A stretch of DNA of 64,000 bases from Gigantopelta aegis (lineage: Eukaryota; Mollusca; Gastropoda; Neomphalida; Peltospiridae). Below, in pieces: positions 1-32,354 of this stretch; position 1 is the stretch's first letter; every line of letters starts with the position of its first letter. The notes under the pieces were generated by a model. That model did no database searches. It had not been told where the DNA came from and worked only from the letters and a program-made list of their open reading frames with translations. The stretch covers positions 44,523,750 through 44,587,749 of the forward strand of contig NC_054713.1 of NCBI RefSeq assembly GCF_016097555.1, written 5' to 3'. Both the position numbers and the translations under genes were made by a program.

Positions 1-300
1 GAGTAGCCTATGTGGCGACAGCGGGTTTTTACACACACACACACGGGGGGGGGGGGGGGGGGGACGGATGCGAAGCTACGGAGACTTACTCGAGTACCGC
101 ATCGCGTACACCGAGTTACGGGCAACCGTGACTTTGGTGTACGGCGACGCGGTTGAGAAGACGAAGAGGTGGAGGAAGAGGAAAAGTGCGCCAGGGGCGG
201 CACGGGGGGAGGGGGCTAAAAGTGGCGGCTGAACCGCCAGCGGCGGTTCCTTCTACGTTTCCTTGTCGTTCTTGCTCCAACGTAGCATACTAATACTGTG
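1..300. repeat. SINE fragment, AC and poly-G tracts, and fragment of an interspersed repeat
   Basis: Bases 1-30 match the SINE body (GAGTAGCC, GTGGCGACAGCGGGTTT). An AC run and a G run (46-63) follow. Bases about 83-250 are similar to 28590-28775: shared blocks include GGGCAACCGT, GTGTACGG, GACGCGGT, GCGCCAGGGGCGG and GGCGGCT-AACCGCCA. It is therefore a second, shorter copy of that repeat. Confidence 0.7.
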
Positions 301-1195
<895 letters not shown>

Positions 1196-1490
1196 CTGGA
1201 TTGTTCAATGGCTATATCTGGATCATTCATTACCTAAATCTGGATCGTTCAATAACTATATCTGGAGCATTCATTACCTAAATCTGGATCGTTCAATAAC
1301 TATATCTGGAGCATTCATTACCTAAATCTGGATTGTTAAATAACTATATCTGGAGCATTCATTACCTAAATCTGGATCATTAAATAACTATATCTGAATC
1401 GTTGAATGCCTATATCTTGATCGGTGATTAGCTGCATGTATATGTAGATCGTTGATTAGCTATATGTTGAACGTTGATTAGCTATATGTT
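1196..1490 (+). repeat. 22/44-bp minisatellite
   Basis: CATTCATTACC recurs at 1224, 1268, 1312 and 1356, a 44-bp period. Each unit is two diverged 22-bp halves (TATATCTGGAGCATTCATTACC against TAAATCTGGATCGTTCAATAAC, shown without gaps). Decayed halves continue to about 1490 (GATCGTTGATTAGCTATATG). Confidence 0.8.
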
Positions 1491-1802
1491 TCACAATGCT
1501 TTATTCTCTGATCAAGTTGTGATGTGTATATTTGGATATGTGTTCTAAAATAATAGGGGGAAAATACCGAGAAACAGTTTCCTGCTAATTTGGATGAGTA
1601 TTACAATGCTTGGAGAAATATATATATATTATGGGAAACCAAGATGTCTGTTATTTCATATGTTCACCAAACCGCTTTGACATAGACAATAAATTCCGAT
1701 TATTAGCATTGGACTGCACACTGACTTTGTTTACTGTCGGCTAAAATAAGAATTTGTCATCTTGATATCTGTTGATGCATTCGCTTTGCTGTGCATACGG
1801 AG

Positions 1803-2045
1803 CAGCAGTTGATCTATGTTGATCGATGAGAAAACATATTTAATTTGCGTGGATCGTTCTGATAAATTTGCTCCAATCGGTTCACGTTGATCGGTGATAA
1901 AACCGATTTAAAACAGATTTAATTTGCGTGGATCGTTCTGATAAATCTGCTCCAATCGATCCAGGTTGATCGGTGAAAAAACAGATTTAAAAATGATTTA
2001 ATTTGTGTGGATCTTTCTGATAAATTCGATCTGCATCTGTTCTCA
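1803..2045 (+). repeat. three 79-bp tandem repeats upstream of period
   Basis: TAATTTGCGTGGATCGTTCT recurs at about 1841, 1920 and 1999, each followed by GATAAAT and GTTGATCGGTGA variants. The array lies 0.8-1.0 kb before the period ATG. GATCG-core motifs also occur in the 1196-1490 array and near 9212-9270. Confidence 0.8.
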
Positions 2046-2641
2046 GGATTGAAACTCAGTAACGTTTAGTTAACCATTCCACTCTGGTGTTGAAGACTAA
2101 CTCATTTTCATGTGGAAACATTATCTAGAAAAGGATGGTTCTAGACTAAAATGTTTCTGTTGCTAACCTGATCGACGGTACACTCCTACCGGAAAAAGGG
2201 TAATTCCGTAACAGGTGTTCCAAAAGGATCTCTGAAACTATGTGTTATGTTAACGGTGTTCATAGATCATACGCCCTGCTCACAGTGAAAACTTAGTTCC
2301 ATAACTTCAACGGTATTACAAAGTCTATGCCCTGCTATTAAAATTAACAAAACTAATCTCATGCTAATAGGCTAACATATTAATTGAGAAACAATCATTG
2401 TACCCCCACTTAGCATGCATTGATTTATCTGAACAACATTTAAAAAAAAGTCACTTAACAGAGTACGCCATCTTGTTAACTTTAATGAATGTTACCCTGA
2501 TAACAGACGAATAGACTAACAGACAATACCGGTACATGGTTGCATCACAAAACTCCACATAATGCACTGCATACGGATGCGTTCTATTAGCATGGTTATT
2601 GAAAAAGGCCAAGGAAAAAAGAAAAAGGCTACAAGGGGAGA

Positions 2642-2782
2642 ATAACCGTATATATCAGTGAATCTTCAACAACCCGTCAAAAGGCGGAATAACCTTGTAT
2701 ATCAGTGAATCTTTAGCAACACGCCAAAAGGCGGAATAACCTTGCATATCAGTGAATGTTCAACAACACGTCAAACGGCTGG
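2642..2782 (+). repeat. three 47-bp tandem repeats abutting the period TATA box
   Basis: Units start at 2642, 2689 and 2736 and end four bases before TATAAAG. Shared elements are ATAACC, TATCAGTGAATCTT and ACACGTCAAAAGGCGG, with a few changes per unit. The third copy carries TGACGTG on the minus strand (E-box/CRE-like). The position suggests a promoter element array; function is inferred. Confidence 0.7.
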
Positions 2783-2785
2783 CTG

Positions 2786-2792
2786 TATAAAG
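2786..2792 (+). promoter_or_regulatory. per: TATA box of period
   Basis: TATAAAG lies 46 nt before the ATG at 2832. Transcription would start near 2815-2820 and give a very short 5' UTR. No other TATA-like site with suitable spacing is seen. A longer UTR with an upstream exon cannot be excluded. Confidence 0.6.
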
Positions 2793-2831
2793 TTGCAGTG
2801 ATCACAGAACCTTGAGCAAAGCGTCGAAAAC

Positions 2832-23201
<20,370 letters not shown>

Positions 23202-23354
23202 TGATCGGATGCCATCGAAGCTGAATCCGTTGGTGGTGCAAATGGATCGGTTCCAAATCAAGCTGGATCTGTAGCAAATCTAACGGGAACAGTCATGGCT
23301 CCTGCTAAAGCCTCTGCTATAACGAAATCTGATGATCTGATGAAGGTGGATTGA
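23202..23354 (+). other. in-frame open stretch after the period double stop
   Basis: Directly after TAG TGA the same frame stays open for 49 codons to TGA at 23352-23354. It reads SDAIEAESVGGANGSVPNQ and on to KSDDLMKVD, rich in Ala/Ser/Gly/Val like the PER tail. It may be 3' UTR, a former C-terminus or a read-through extension. Confidence 0.45.
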
Positions 23355-23778
23355 ACTGACAGATGTCATCAAAGATTTTGCTTCAATATGTATGTGTGAT
23401 TTTATATTTTAATTTATCCATTGGAATGAATTAGTATTTTGGCTTAATGTGTATCCATGTACTTACCTTTTATGACACCCAATAGCCGATGTGTGTGTGT
23501 GTGTGGGGAGGGGGGGGGGGGGGTTGTGTGCTAGGGTCCCGTTAAACATTTATTCATTGATGTGTATTTTAGAAGATATCTGTCTCTAAGATAAATGGTC
23601 GTAGTGTATGTCAGAAGGGGGACATTTATGATAATTAAGTTTCCATGAATGTCAAATAAACAGACAAATACGTTAACAGATTTTGCTGGAATGTCAACAA
23701 ATAAATTGACAAAAATGATAAACGGTTTTCCCTGAAGGTAGATAAAATGGATATATGTTTTGTTTGAAGGTAGATTAA
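23355..23778 (+). other. per: probable period 3' UTR region
   Basis: Holds a tail-D mini-SINE split by GT and G runs (about 23475-23560) and AATAAA-type signals at about 23655 and 23700. Bases about 23384-23600 are similar to 25950-26070 (CCATTGGAATGAATTAGTATTTTG and neighbours in shorter blocks), so the UTR sequence resumes beyond the transposon at 23779-25920. Confidence 0.5.
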
Positions 23779-24059
23779 AGGAAACATGTCACGTAAACCA
23801 TATTTGGCACCAACCATGTACAATTAATTATAAATTGAATCACCTAAAAATATTTTTTATACAAAATTAATTACTTAAAATATCTCCATAAAAGAACCCC
23901 AGATACGAGCTCTTAGCGGAAATTGCCGATCTTTAATGAGCAGGGCAATCACGAGGTCCGTGACGTCAGAGACGCGTCGCTTGATCTGAAGCCTACACTT
24001 AAAAGCATTAGTCCGTACCACTCATAAAGAATCTAAGACTTGCACAGCTTACCAAAACA

Positions 24060-24341
24060 ATGAGTGTTCGTTCGCAAAACGTTTTGCCGTATCAATATGA
24101 GCTGTTAGTAAATGAAGAAAGACACACATTTACTTACAACAGTGATACTGAAGAAAAAACGAATAGCGAGTCGGAGGGTGGAGAAACTGATGGTGCCAGA
24201 CCAGACCGGTCGACCAATTTACAGCCCGGAGCCCGAAAGCAACCCGGAGACAAAACCAAAACTCGGATGCTAATGCCGAGGTGTATACTATTCATATTTA
24301 GCATAAAGATACACCTCGATATGATGTATTTAAATATGTAA
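24060..24341 (+). pseudogene. partial accessory ORF of the Kolobok-type element
   Basis: Starts MSVRSQNVLPYQYELLVNEE and continues acidic (SDTEEKTNSESEGGETDGA). A PYQYE start and an acidic stretch before a short Cys box (LGC-C, seen in another frame) recall the P2X7-tail-like ORFs that accompany such transposons. That link is from memory and weak. Confidence 0.35.
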
Positions 24342-25383
24342 AAAATATAATGTAGGACAAACATTTTTGGGTGTTTTTAAAAGAAAATGTCGCATTTTTT
24401 ATGTTCGGGCTGTACATAATGAAATCTGTATGCACAGTGTAAACAAACGCTCTAATTTACGACAAGGCGCTTCACTTTCATTAACCTGGCTTGTAAAACA
24501 ACATAAATGACTTGAGAGTATAATCAACTTTTAAACTAAATATATTTCTATTTGCATCAATAGAACGAAATGGGGTTATAGTATTTTTCTCTCATAAAAA
24601 AAGTAGCATATTATTAGGCCTATTGGTAGGGTGCGTTAGAGTAAAAAACGACCACTCACGATACCCAAGTGATAATTTTCTTTTCTTTGGTACTACGTAA
24701 TTGGTCAGTTTTGTAATTTAGATGGGAAAGTCTACTTAATCAAGGGTTTTACAGCATTATTTACAGTAATGAAGCAGGGCGGCTGATAATGTCTATTAAC
24801 ATTGTACTATAGTCGCGACAGGTTACGCCACAATACCCTGTGATCTTAAAAAAACTGGCACGTATTTTGTACGTATGTCTAGACCGTGGTAATCACTTAC
24901 CTGGTCGATACCCTGCAATATACACCTGCCAATCAGGAATCACATGTGCAGGCCACGGAAAGAAAGGACCAATTAACTAAAACAACACTCCGATTCTCAA
25001 GTCAGCCCGTGGATGAAACATAATAGTTATTTCGACACCGACAGTAGTGGGGTTTTTTGTATTGAACTTCGTGTTGCTTCGAGCGATGAGGAACGTTTTT
25101 GTGACGTATTCCGCCCGAAGATTAAAAACATTATTTAAAATTATTATTGTTTTCTACACGTTTTTTAAAAACATATTTAAATACATCGTACTGAGATGTA
25201 TCCTCATGCCAAATCCCATGTTTGTATATGCCATATTTAATTACTTATTGACGTTTCCTTCTTCGGACGGTGAATACAGATTTTGTTATGTAGGCCTACA
25301 GCCCTAACATGAAAAATCTTTTTTTTTCCAAAAAAATAAATAAATAAAAAATTCTATATTTTTGTTTTAACATATATAATACA

Positions 25384-25653
25384 TCATGCTGAGGTGTATC
25401 TTTGTGCCAAATATGTACAATGTACACCTCGGCATTCGCAACCGAGTACTGTTTTTGTCTCCGGGTAACGTTCGGGCTCCGGGCTGTAATTAGGCTGACA
25501 CCAAAGTACTATGCGGTGTTGGTGTCCAATCTTTTCTTTGCGATAAAATACACGCGTCTTTCTTCGGATACAATCCTTTGGAAAACCATAAAAAGACAAT
25601 CCCGATCGTTTAAACTGTTTATTTTTACACCCAAAGGCCGCGCAGTACGGCAC
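25384..25653 (-). pseudogene. THAP-like N-terminus within the Kolobok-type element
   Basis: 89 codons starting MPYCAAFGCKNKQFKRSG, then LSFYGFPKD. The C-x4-C pair and the FPKD box match the first half of a THAP zinc finger, a DNA-binding domain used by several transposases. The later C-x2-H and the usual tryptophan spacing are not seen. The ORF then runs into sequence related to the other ORF (YSPEPERYPETK), so it is a truncated or rearranged copy. Confidence 0.6.
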
Positions 25654-26073
25654 TGTTGGACTGAAAAGATCGTAAGCCCCTTACTCCATATATAAACAGT
25701 TAACAACAATGGAAGAGTACAGCGGCTCTGACGTCACTTCCCTTTTTTTCCGAACGCTCACGAAGAAATATGCATAAATCGTACTTTGATACTGATTAGC
25801 GTAATTTCTTAATTTTAAGTTAACTACACGTATTTTATTGTTATAAAGTTATTTGTATATTATTTTTATATCATTTTTCTTTTAAAATGAGCTATAATAT
25901 GGTCTCGTGTCATGTTTCCTTTAAGCAATAATATATGATAAATGATTTTGCTGTTCAGTGTTTTATGCGATTTCATATTTTGACATATCCATAGGAATGA
26001 ATTAGTATTTTGACCTAATGTATATTTCAAAACAGATCGTTCTCTGAGATAGAGGACCATAGTGCATTTCAGA

Positions 26074-26183
26074 AGATGTGTATCCCTGAGATACTGACAC
26101 AGCTAATGTAATGCGTTGGTATTTCACAAGATGTGTATCCCTGAGATACTGACACAGCTAATGTAATGCGTTGGTATTTCTTG
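26074..26183 (+). repeat. two 55-bp tandem copies
   Basis: AGATGTGTATCCCTGAGATA and the following ACTGACACAGCTAATGTAAT start at 26074 and 26129. The copies are nearly identical, so the duplication is young. Confidence 0.85.
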
Positions 26184-26685
26184 ATGACGTTAATATACTG
26201 ATGTGTTTTCATTCTCGGTGCGAGCCAAAGTCTTTGACCTGAATATTAAGCTTTGCATTATGTTTGTACATAAATTGTTATTATATTTGCCACTATTTTG
26301 CCAATGTCTTGCTTTGACATATGACTTTATATTTGTTGATCGTATTGTCCATCAGATTTCATCATCTGTGGTATTAATACCCAACCTCTTTTTCTCCAAG
26401 CTCATTGGTATTAGTATTTACATAATTTTATAGTAGAACTTTGTTTCATGTAATGTCTTTCAAATGAAAGTGTATGCAGTTAGAGGTGGTTCTTGGCATA
26501 AACAGTACAAATCAGAAATGACTACTGAAGACACCGTGTAATTTGATGCCCTCTTCCTCTTTGGGTAGTTTGTAGGAGATGATGTATTGTTTTCTTTCGT
26601 TGATGGGGTGAATTTGAATTTTTATAGTATATTTGACAGTACACGTCGTTAACTACGGTTAACTGGCTTCCATTGCTTTGCTGAA

Positions 26686-26772
26686 GATCCGGTAGCACTG
26701 CGGTTAACATCGCGGGCTGTCAAATGCCATGCGAATTGGAGCAGTAGGTTCGAATACTGCCAATTGACACTT
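26686..26772 (+). other. tRNA-like sequence, possible SINE head
   Basis: GGTAGCACTGCGGTTAACAT looks like an A box region and GGTTCGAATACTG like a B box, about 50 nt apart. No cloverleaf could be closed with confidence, so it is more likely a SINE remnant than a tRNA gene. Confidence 0.4.
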
Positions 26773-28480
26773 GGTGTTTTTAAATATTAGAAGGTACCTG
26801 TAGTATATACAATTTGTTCTGTTGCTTGTGATGGCTAATGAAATTAACTAGTGTTGAGGGGTCAATTTGATTTTGGTTTGTTGCCTGGACTAGCTGGTGG
26901 AATTCGTTAACAGTTTGATGGTATATAGAAGGTACATATTTAGCGTATTTAATTTGATTTGTTGCTTAGAATGAAATTAATCCTACATACATGTCTTTGG
27001 TTACATTCCCTTCTGATGCTCAATCTGATGGAGATAACGTTGTTGAAATACCAGAGACAGATAGTGATGTGGAATCTAGTAGTGATGATGCCGTTAATGT
27101 AATATGCGCATATACTATTATATGTACGGTATGAATTGTCATTCAGAAATTGCCGTGTTAACCCTCGAAACTCATCAATCGTCGCGTCATTCTTAATCAC
27201 AAACTTCAGCATGAAATCTCTTGGTGGCAAATATTGGCTGGGATTATCAAAATTGTTACGCCTCGAATCAGTCACCAAAACACACAACTTGTTCTGTCAT
27301 GAATTCCACAACTGTGTCAGGCGTGTGAGCAACAAAATGCTATCCCACAGCAACCGTGACAACCGTACATATGATAGAATATGCGCCTGTTACATTGGTA
27401 TGATAATTTATACCGTACACATAATAGTATATGCGCGTATTACATATAGCTTGTATATAAATGATTTTTTGCTTGGACTAGCTTATGTAACTAATTAACA
27501 GTTTAATGGTATATAGAAGGTACAAGTCATACAATGAATTTGATTTGTTGCTTGGAATAGCTGACGGAATTGATTAATACATAAATTAATGTTAACAGTG
27601 TAGTATATAGAAGGGACATGTGGTATATTTAATTTGATTAGTTGTTTGTGATAGCTACATTAGTTAGTGTTTTCACTCAGTATTTCAGAACATGTGTATA
27701 TAAACTGATTTCGTGGTTCGAGTAGCTGATGTAATGAACTAGTACTCGGTACCCTAAACGGGGCATCGGCCATAGGAGTGGCAGTCCTCTTAAGGACGAG
27801 CACCTGATAGTGGATCATGGAAGCAATCACGATTTTGCCTAATGTCCTTTCGATTCTGTCTTGTGCAGATACCGGTATATGATTTTTATCAGGGAATACA
27901 GTGTTGTCATTCAGATATATTCGATGCGTTGCTTGTAGTCGTTAATTAAATTCATAAGGATATTTATAATTCGATGTAATCTTCTGGGCTTTTTTGTATA
28001 GCTAATGGAACAAATTGATTTTTTTTTTCTCTCAGTATATTTTAGAAGGTTGATTACATAGTTTAATTTAGTGCTTGTAATAGCTAATACATGATTAATG
28101 ATTCAGTAGTTTGTTAGGAAATGAGTGTATCTTTTTTAAAAATGTATATTTAATTTGGTTTCTTGCTTGAACTAGACAATGTAATGTGGGGTGGGTTTTT
28201 TTTGTTATGCGTTTTTAATGGGGAGGTGATGTTGGGGGGGGGGTATTTGTGGGGTTGGGGGAGGGTAGGGTTTTTTTTTACACCCAATAGCCAATGTGTA
28301 ATTTTGTGCTGGGGTGTCGTTAAACATCCATTCATCCATATTAGTATTTTATTAATATATTTTGGAAGGTAGAATATATACATTTTGATATGTTACTGTA
28401 TTGAAGATAACAGTATTTGACAGTATGTATTTGAAGATTATGTATATAATTTGATTTGTTGCGTGGATATCTACTTAAAC
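26740..28480 (+). repeat. old degenerate tandem repeats, about 75-100 bp
   Basis: Recurring blocks are TATATTTAATTTGATTTGTT, GCTTGGAATAGCTAATG, TTAACAGT and TATATAGAAGGTACATG, at about 26800, 26880, 26950, 27470, 27540, 27610, 28060, 28145 and 28370. Copies are diverged and interrupted (family C fragment at 27765-27880; tail-D mini-SINE at 28285-28335). Confidence 0.6.
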
Positions 28481-29153
28481 ACTCCTAGCTATGACTCCGC
28501 TGCGAGTAGACGTCGCCGAAGTTGCTCTGCGATTACCCCCCCCCCCCCCCCCCCCACCTGGGGGGACTTATGCAATCCTATGGAATGTTGTTGGAGTATC
28601 GCGTCACGTACACCGGGTCACGGGCAACCGTCACCCGGTGTACGGTGACGCGGTCCCGCAGACAAGAGGAGGAAGAGGAAGGAGAATGAGGAAACGCGCG
28701 CCAGGGGCGGTACAGGGGGGAGCAAAGCTGGCGGCTCAACCGCCAATGGCGGTCCCTTCTGCGTCGCCGCCCCCGCCGACCACTCAGAAGAGGACGACAG
28801 AGCCGAAGGCCCAGGAGTCCCTGGAAACAGCAATGTACTAGAGGAAGAGGAGGGAGCCACCGACTTCTACTCCGAGGATTGCGTCTCCTGCGCGGCGGTC
28901 AACTTTATCGACTGCCCCCGTTGAGTCGCCTGTTGTTGCTGCTGCAGGCAAGAGGAAGGCTACTTCGCCGACCCACCAGCCCGACAAGGCACCGCCGCAA
29001 CATCCGTCTACCCCCCCCCCCCCCCCCCCCCAGCAGAACCGGCAGGAGACTGGCACTTAGCCGTGGATAAGATCAAGCCACAGTACCCGGAACTTCTGCA
29101 GGGGGACACTGCTGATCCGAAGAAGCTGAGAGGGAAGTTCCTCAACGTGGCAT

Positions 29154-29537
29154 ACCGGCCTCGGTGGCGTCGTGGCAGGTCATCGGTCTACAGGCTGGTA
29201 GGTACTGGGTTCGGATCCCAGTCGAGGCATGGGATTTTTAATCCAGATACCGACTCCAAACCCTGAGTGAGTACTCCGCAAGGCTCAATGGGTAGGTGTA
29301 AACCACTTGCACCGACCAGTGATCCATAACTGGTTCAACAAAGGCCATGGTTTGTGCTATCCTGCCTGTGGGAAGCGCAAATAAAAGATCCCTTGCTGCC
29401 AATCGGAAGAGTAGCCCATGTAGTGGCGACAGCGGGTTTCCTCTCAAAATATGTGTGGTCCTTAACCATATGTCTGACGCCATATAACCGTAAATAAAAT
29501 GTGTTGAGTGCGTCGTTAAATAAAACACTTCTTTCTT
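29154..29537 (+). mobile_element. SINE (tail-A body, second head type) with 12-bp target duplication
   Basis: TCAACGTGGCAT flanks it at 29142-29153 and 29538-29549. Head ACCGGCCTCGGTGGCGTCGT, B box GGGTTCGGATCCCAGTCGAGG, core and tail ending TTAAATAAAACACTTCTTTC. It interrupts the open coding-like sequence of the host element, so it is younger. Confidence 0.92.
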
Positions 29538-30377
29538 TCAACGTGGCATGGACCAAGCTGCCCGACGACACGCATTTTGAACTTCACAGCATTAGGTTGG
29601 AAGGAGAACCAGGACTTGTGGTCACACAGCGCCGTCAGGACGTCTACAGACAGGCGATAATCATCCCGGAAATGGATAGCCACACCATACACCGGATGGT
29701 CAAGGCAGTCTGCGGCGACGCTGTGTACCTGCACGTGATACGGACCCTGCTTCACAAGAAACATCTGCTCCCCAACCTGGACAAGGCTGCCCCTCTCAGC
29801 CCTTCGTAGTCACCAACCTTCAAAGGGCTTAGTCGGACTTTAAAATTTGTGGCCCCCATTCAAACTTTTATGTTTATTTTTTTGTAAACAGTCCGACGCA
29901 GTTTATTTTGGAAGCCCGTCTAAATTGCTCAAATCACCTTAAAACCTTTTCGGTCGAGCAGTCTAATTTTTTTGTTTGGACTTAAATTTGTGTAGCTCAA
30001 TTTGGTTTCGGTCTTCGACCTAACTACTAAATTCGTATTCCAAATTCCGCCCACCTCAAACTTACCCCCTCCCCTCCGGCCCGGACCATATTGATCGGAC
30101 TTTAAACTTTTAGACCTTCGTTCAAAATTTTATGTCGAAATTACTTCTTCTTTTTTTAAATATTATTAAATAGTCCGATCCTCTCTTCTTTCTCTCATTT
30201 AATTTTGGACTGTCCTTCTAAAATGCTCCAAATTATATAAATATTCGGCCGAGCAGTCAATTCTTCTTCTTTTTGGCTTGTAACTTTTTTATTTTTTTTT
30301 TTTTTATTTATTCTATTAACTTTTTTACTAATTGCTATTTTCAAAATTCTGCCCATTTTAAACTCTACCCCAATCCC

Positions 30378-30394
30378 CCCCCCCCCCCCCCCCT
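30378..30394 (+). repeat. poly-C tract
   Basis: About 17 C just before the hairpin end of the element at 28590-30515. It resembles poly-C tracts at about 28537-28553 and 29011-29030. Confidence 0.8.
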
Positions 30395-30515
30395 CCATCC
30401 CGAGTCAGGCCACCGATCTTATCGGAGGTCGGACTCGGGATGGGCGTGTTCGAAACCCTAGTGGTATATGGGCACGTTAAACTAGTTATCATCATCATCA
30501 TTATCATCTACTTAA

Positions 30516-32200
30516 ATTAGCTGGTATATTCAATTCTGACACAGTATATCTTCACAGGTAGCAAATGTCTCACACTCGTGCTCAAGGTAATAATTTCATA
30601 TAGACACTAGAGGGTACATCAGTGAACTATTTCAAATTTCAAACTAAACGTCTGTTGTAATGGAGATAATTTACAGTAATTCGGTAACTTTCTCTTTTCA
30701 CACACGAATGGGTTTTTTTTTAATTATTGGATATAATGATAAATAAGTATTCGGTTTTGTTTTAATATAGGTGTTAAGTGTGGTTAAAATCATGTATAAC
30801 TTGTTTTCATTTTTGGACGGGACTTCATAAGGGTGTTATTGGCGTATCAGTAACACGAACCTAATCGATATATCTCAACTGGTATCCTCTGGCTTTTTTT
30901 TTCGTGTATATTGATTATATTATGTAAAACTAAGCCATAATATTTGTTTGTTTAGATTTTTTTAGTTTGGAATGTTTTAATGTATATTATTTTGGAAAAT
31001 ATTTATAGACACTGATTTTGTGTTTTTAATATCTGTATAGTGCTGAACGAGTGATGGAAGTAATAATGACGCGGATTTGAGTCTTTTAGTTGTTGCTGCA
31101 GATATATGTTGGTGTTCATGGGCTTTTGGACTAAAATTAAATGGTTGTTTAATGAAATACACTTGATATCAAAAGCTTTTCTACATTGTGTATAGTAACG
31201 AGGATCGGATAGTCGCAACAATTATCAGTGTTTTCACATTTGCTTGTTACGGAATCGATTGGACGTGTTGTTTCTCTAAGACTTTGACCCTTGGACCCTT
31301 TGACCCTTGGATAGAAAATAGTTTAAAGCTCACGCTTTGGTAAAATATAGTCTGAACTGATATATGACGTTGCCATGACGTCTTAGTATCCAGGGTTTTG
31401 TTTTGTTTGTTTGTTAGATTAATTGATTTTTTTTTTTTTTTTGTGGAAGGCCACAACCTCACTTTGTGGCAGCATACGTTCCTATTTTATAAACACAGGA
31501 TCTGTGATAGTCGCAACGACTGGCCTAATGTTAAAGTTAAAGGTTGTTTCTGTGTAACGACGCCACTAGAGCATGTTGGTTTGTTATTAATCATAGGCTA
31601 TTTGACGTCATTTTGGTAATAGTCTTGAGAGTTGAGGAAGAAACCTGCATCACCACATATAGATGTCTGTTTGGTAGATTAATTTGAGTAGTTGTCCTGT
31701 GATAATTCAATTATCCTTTCTATGCTAATATAATTCGTGGAATATTGACAAATCGGAATTTAATCAACGCTGAAATTAACGCATATAGATGTAGTGAAAA
31801 TACAAGGACGTATGCTGGTGGGGGTGTGTCAGTGGTTTAAATGAACCACCCCGCTGAGGTTAAAACAATTGGTATAGTGTAATAGTAAGCTATTTAGATA
31901 GGTGTCCAGGGAAAATGTAGAAAAAAGTTCATATTTGATACCAGTAACAACCCCCCTTCTCGCCGGTCAAATATATTGTATAAATCGTTTCAATTTTTAG
32001 TTTGGTGTTTACTTTTTTAATTAAATAGGTTACCAGCGTGCTCTTTTAAATATGTGTTTTTTATGATAAGTTATTTATGTTTTTAACCTCTTTTTATAAT
32101 AGGAAATAGGAATTTAATAGGGCGGTGCGCTGCTCCTATCCTAGGGTATGCAACATGGTTCTATACCATACTTGTATGCGCTAGGTTTCTAAATTAAAGT
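30516..32200. other. no gene recognised
   Basis: AT-rich, largely non-repetitive sequence. It contains a tail-B SINE fragment on the minus strand (31555-31660: CGCCACTAGAGCATGTTGG). It could belong to a long 3' UTR or intergenic space; nothing decides between them. Confidence 0.5.
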
Positions 32201-32354
32201 GGTGCCAGCGTCTGATGAATGGCATAACGTTCTGTTTCTCCAGGATTATAGAGAGGCGCCCCTGGACTTGGAATCGCCAGGATACGTTTTTACATTGCCA
32301 GACTCACCAGACGCTTAACTTTCCCTGTTTAAATACTGTTTATTTTTTTTTTAT

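Larger units (their letters stand above)
23779..25920. mobile_element. Kolobok-type DNA transposon, 2.14 kb
   Basis: TTAA at 23775-23778 and 25921-25924 flank inverted ends AGGAAACATGTCACGTAAAC and AGGAAACATGACACGAGACC. TTAA duplication, AGGA termini and a THAP-like ORF together fit the Kolobok superfamily (family knowledge). The plus-strand ORF 24060-24341 and the minus-strand ORF 25384-25653 face inward. About 120 bp near 24215-24340 recurs inverted at 25370-25491, so the element is a rearranged derivative. No intact transposase is seen. Confidence 0.75.
28590..30515 (+). mobile_element. unclassified interspersed element, GC-rich coding-like part and hairpin 3' end
   Basis: The 5' part (28590-29060) is GC-rich and shares blocks with 83-250. 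Open coding-like sequence (about 29063-29141 and 29550-29808) lies on both sides of a SINE, then an AT-rich 3' part with repeated GTCGGACTTTAAA-like blocks. It ends in the CCCGAGTC/GACTCGGG hairpin, GTTCGAAACCCTAG and an ATC-repeat tail at about 30485-30515. An ATC tail and 5'-truncated copies (17855-17965, about 32700-32985) suggest a retroelement; the protein is not recognised. Confidence 0.6.

Noticed and set aside
26686-26772. Functional tRNA gene
   Set aside because: A- and B-box-like words exist, but I could not close an acceptor stem or find a clear anticodon arm; SINE remnant is likelier.
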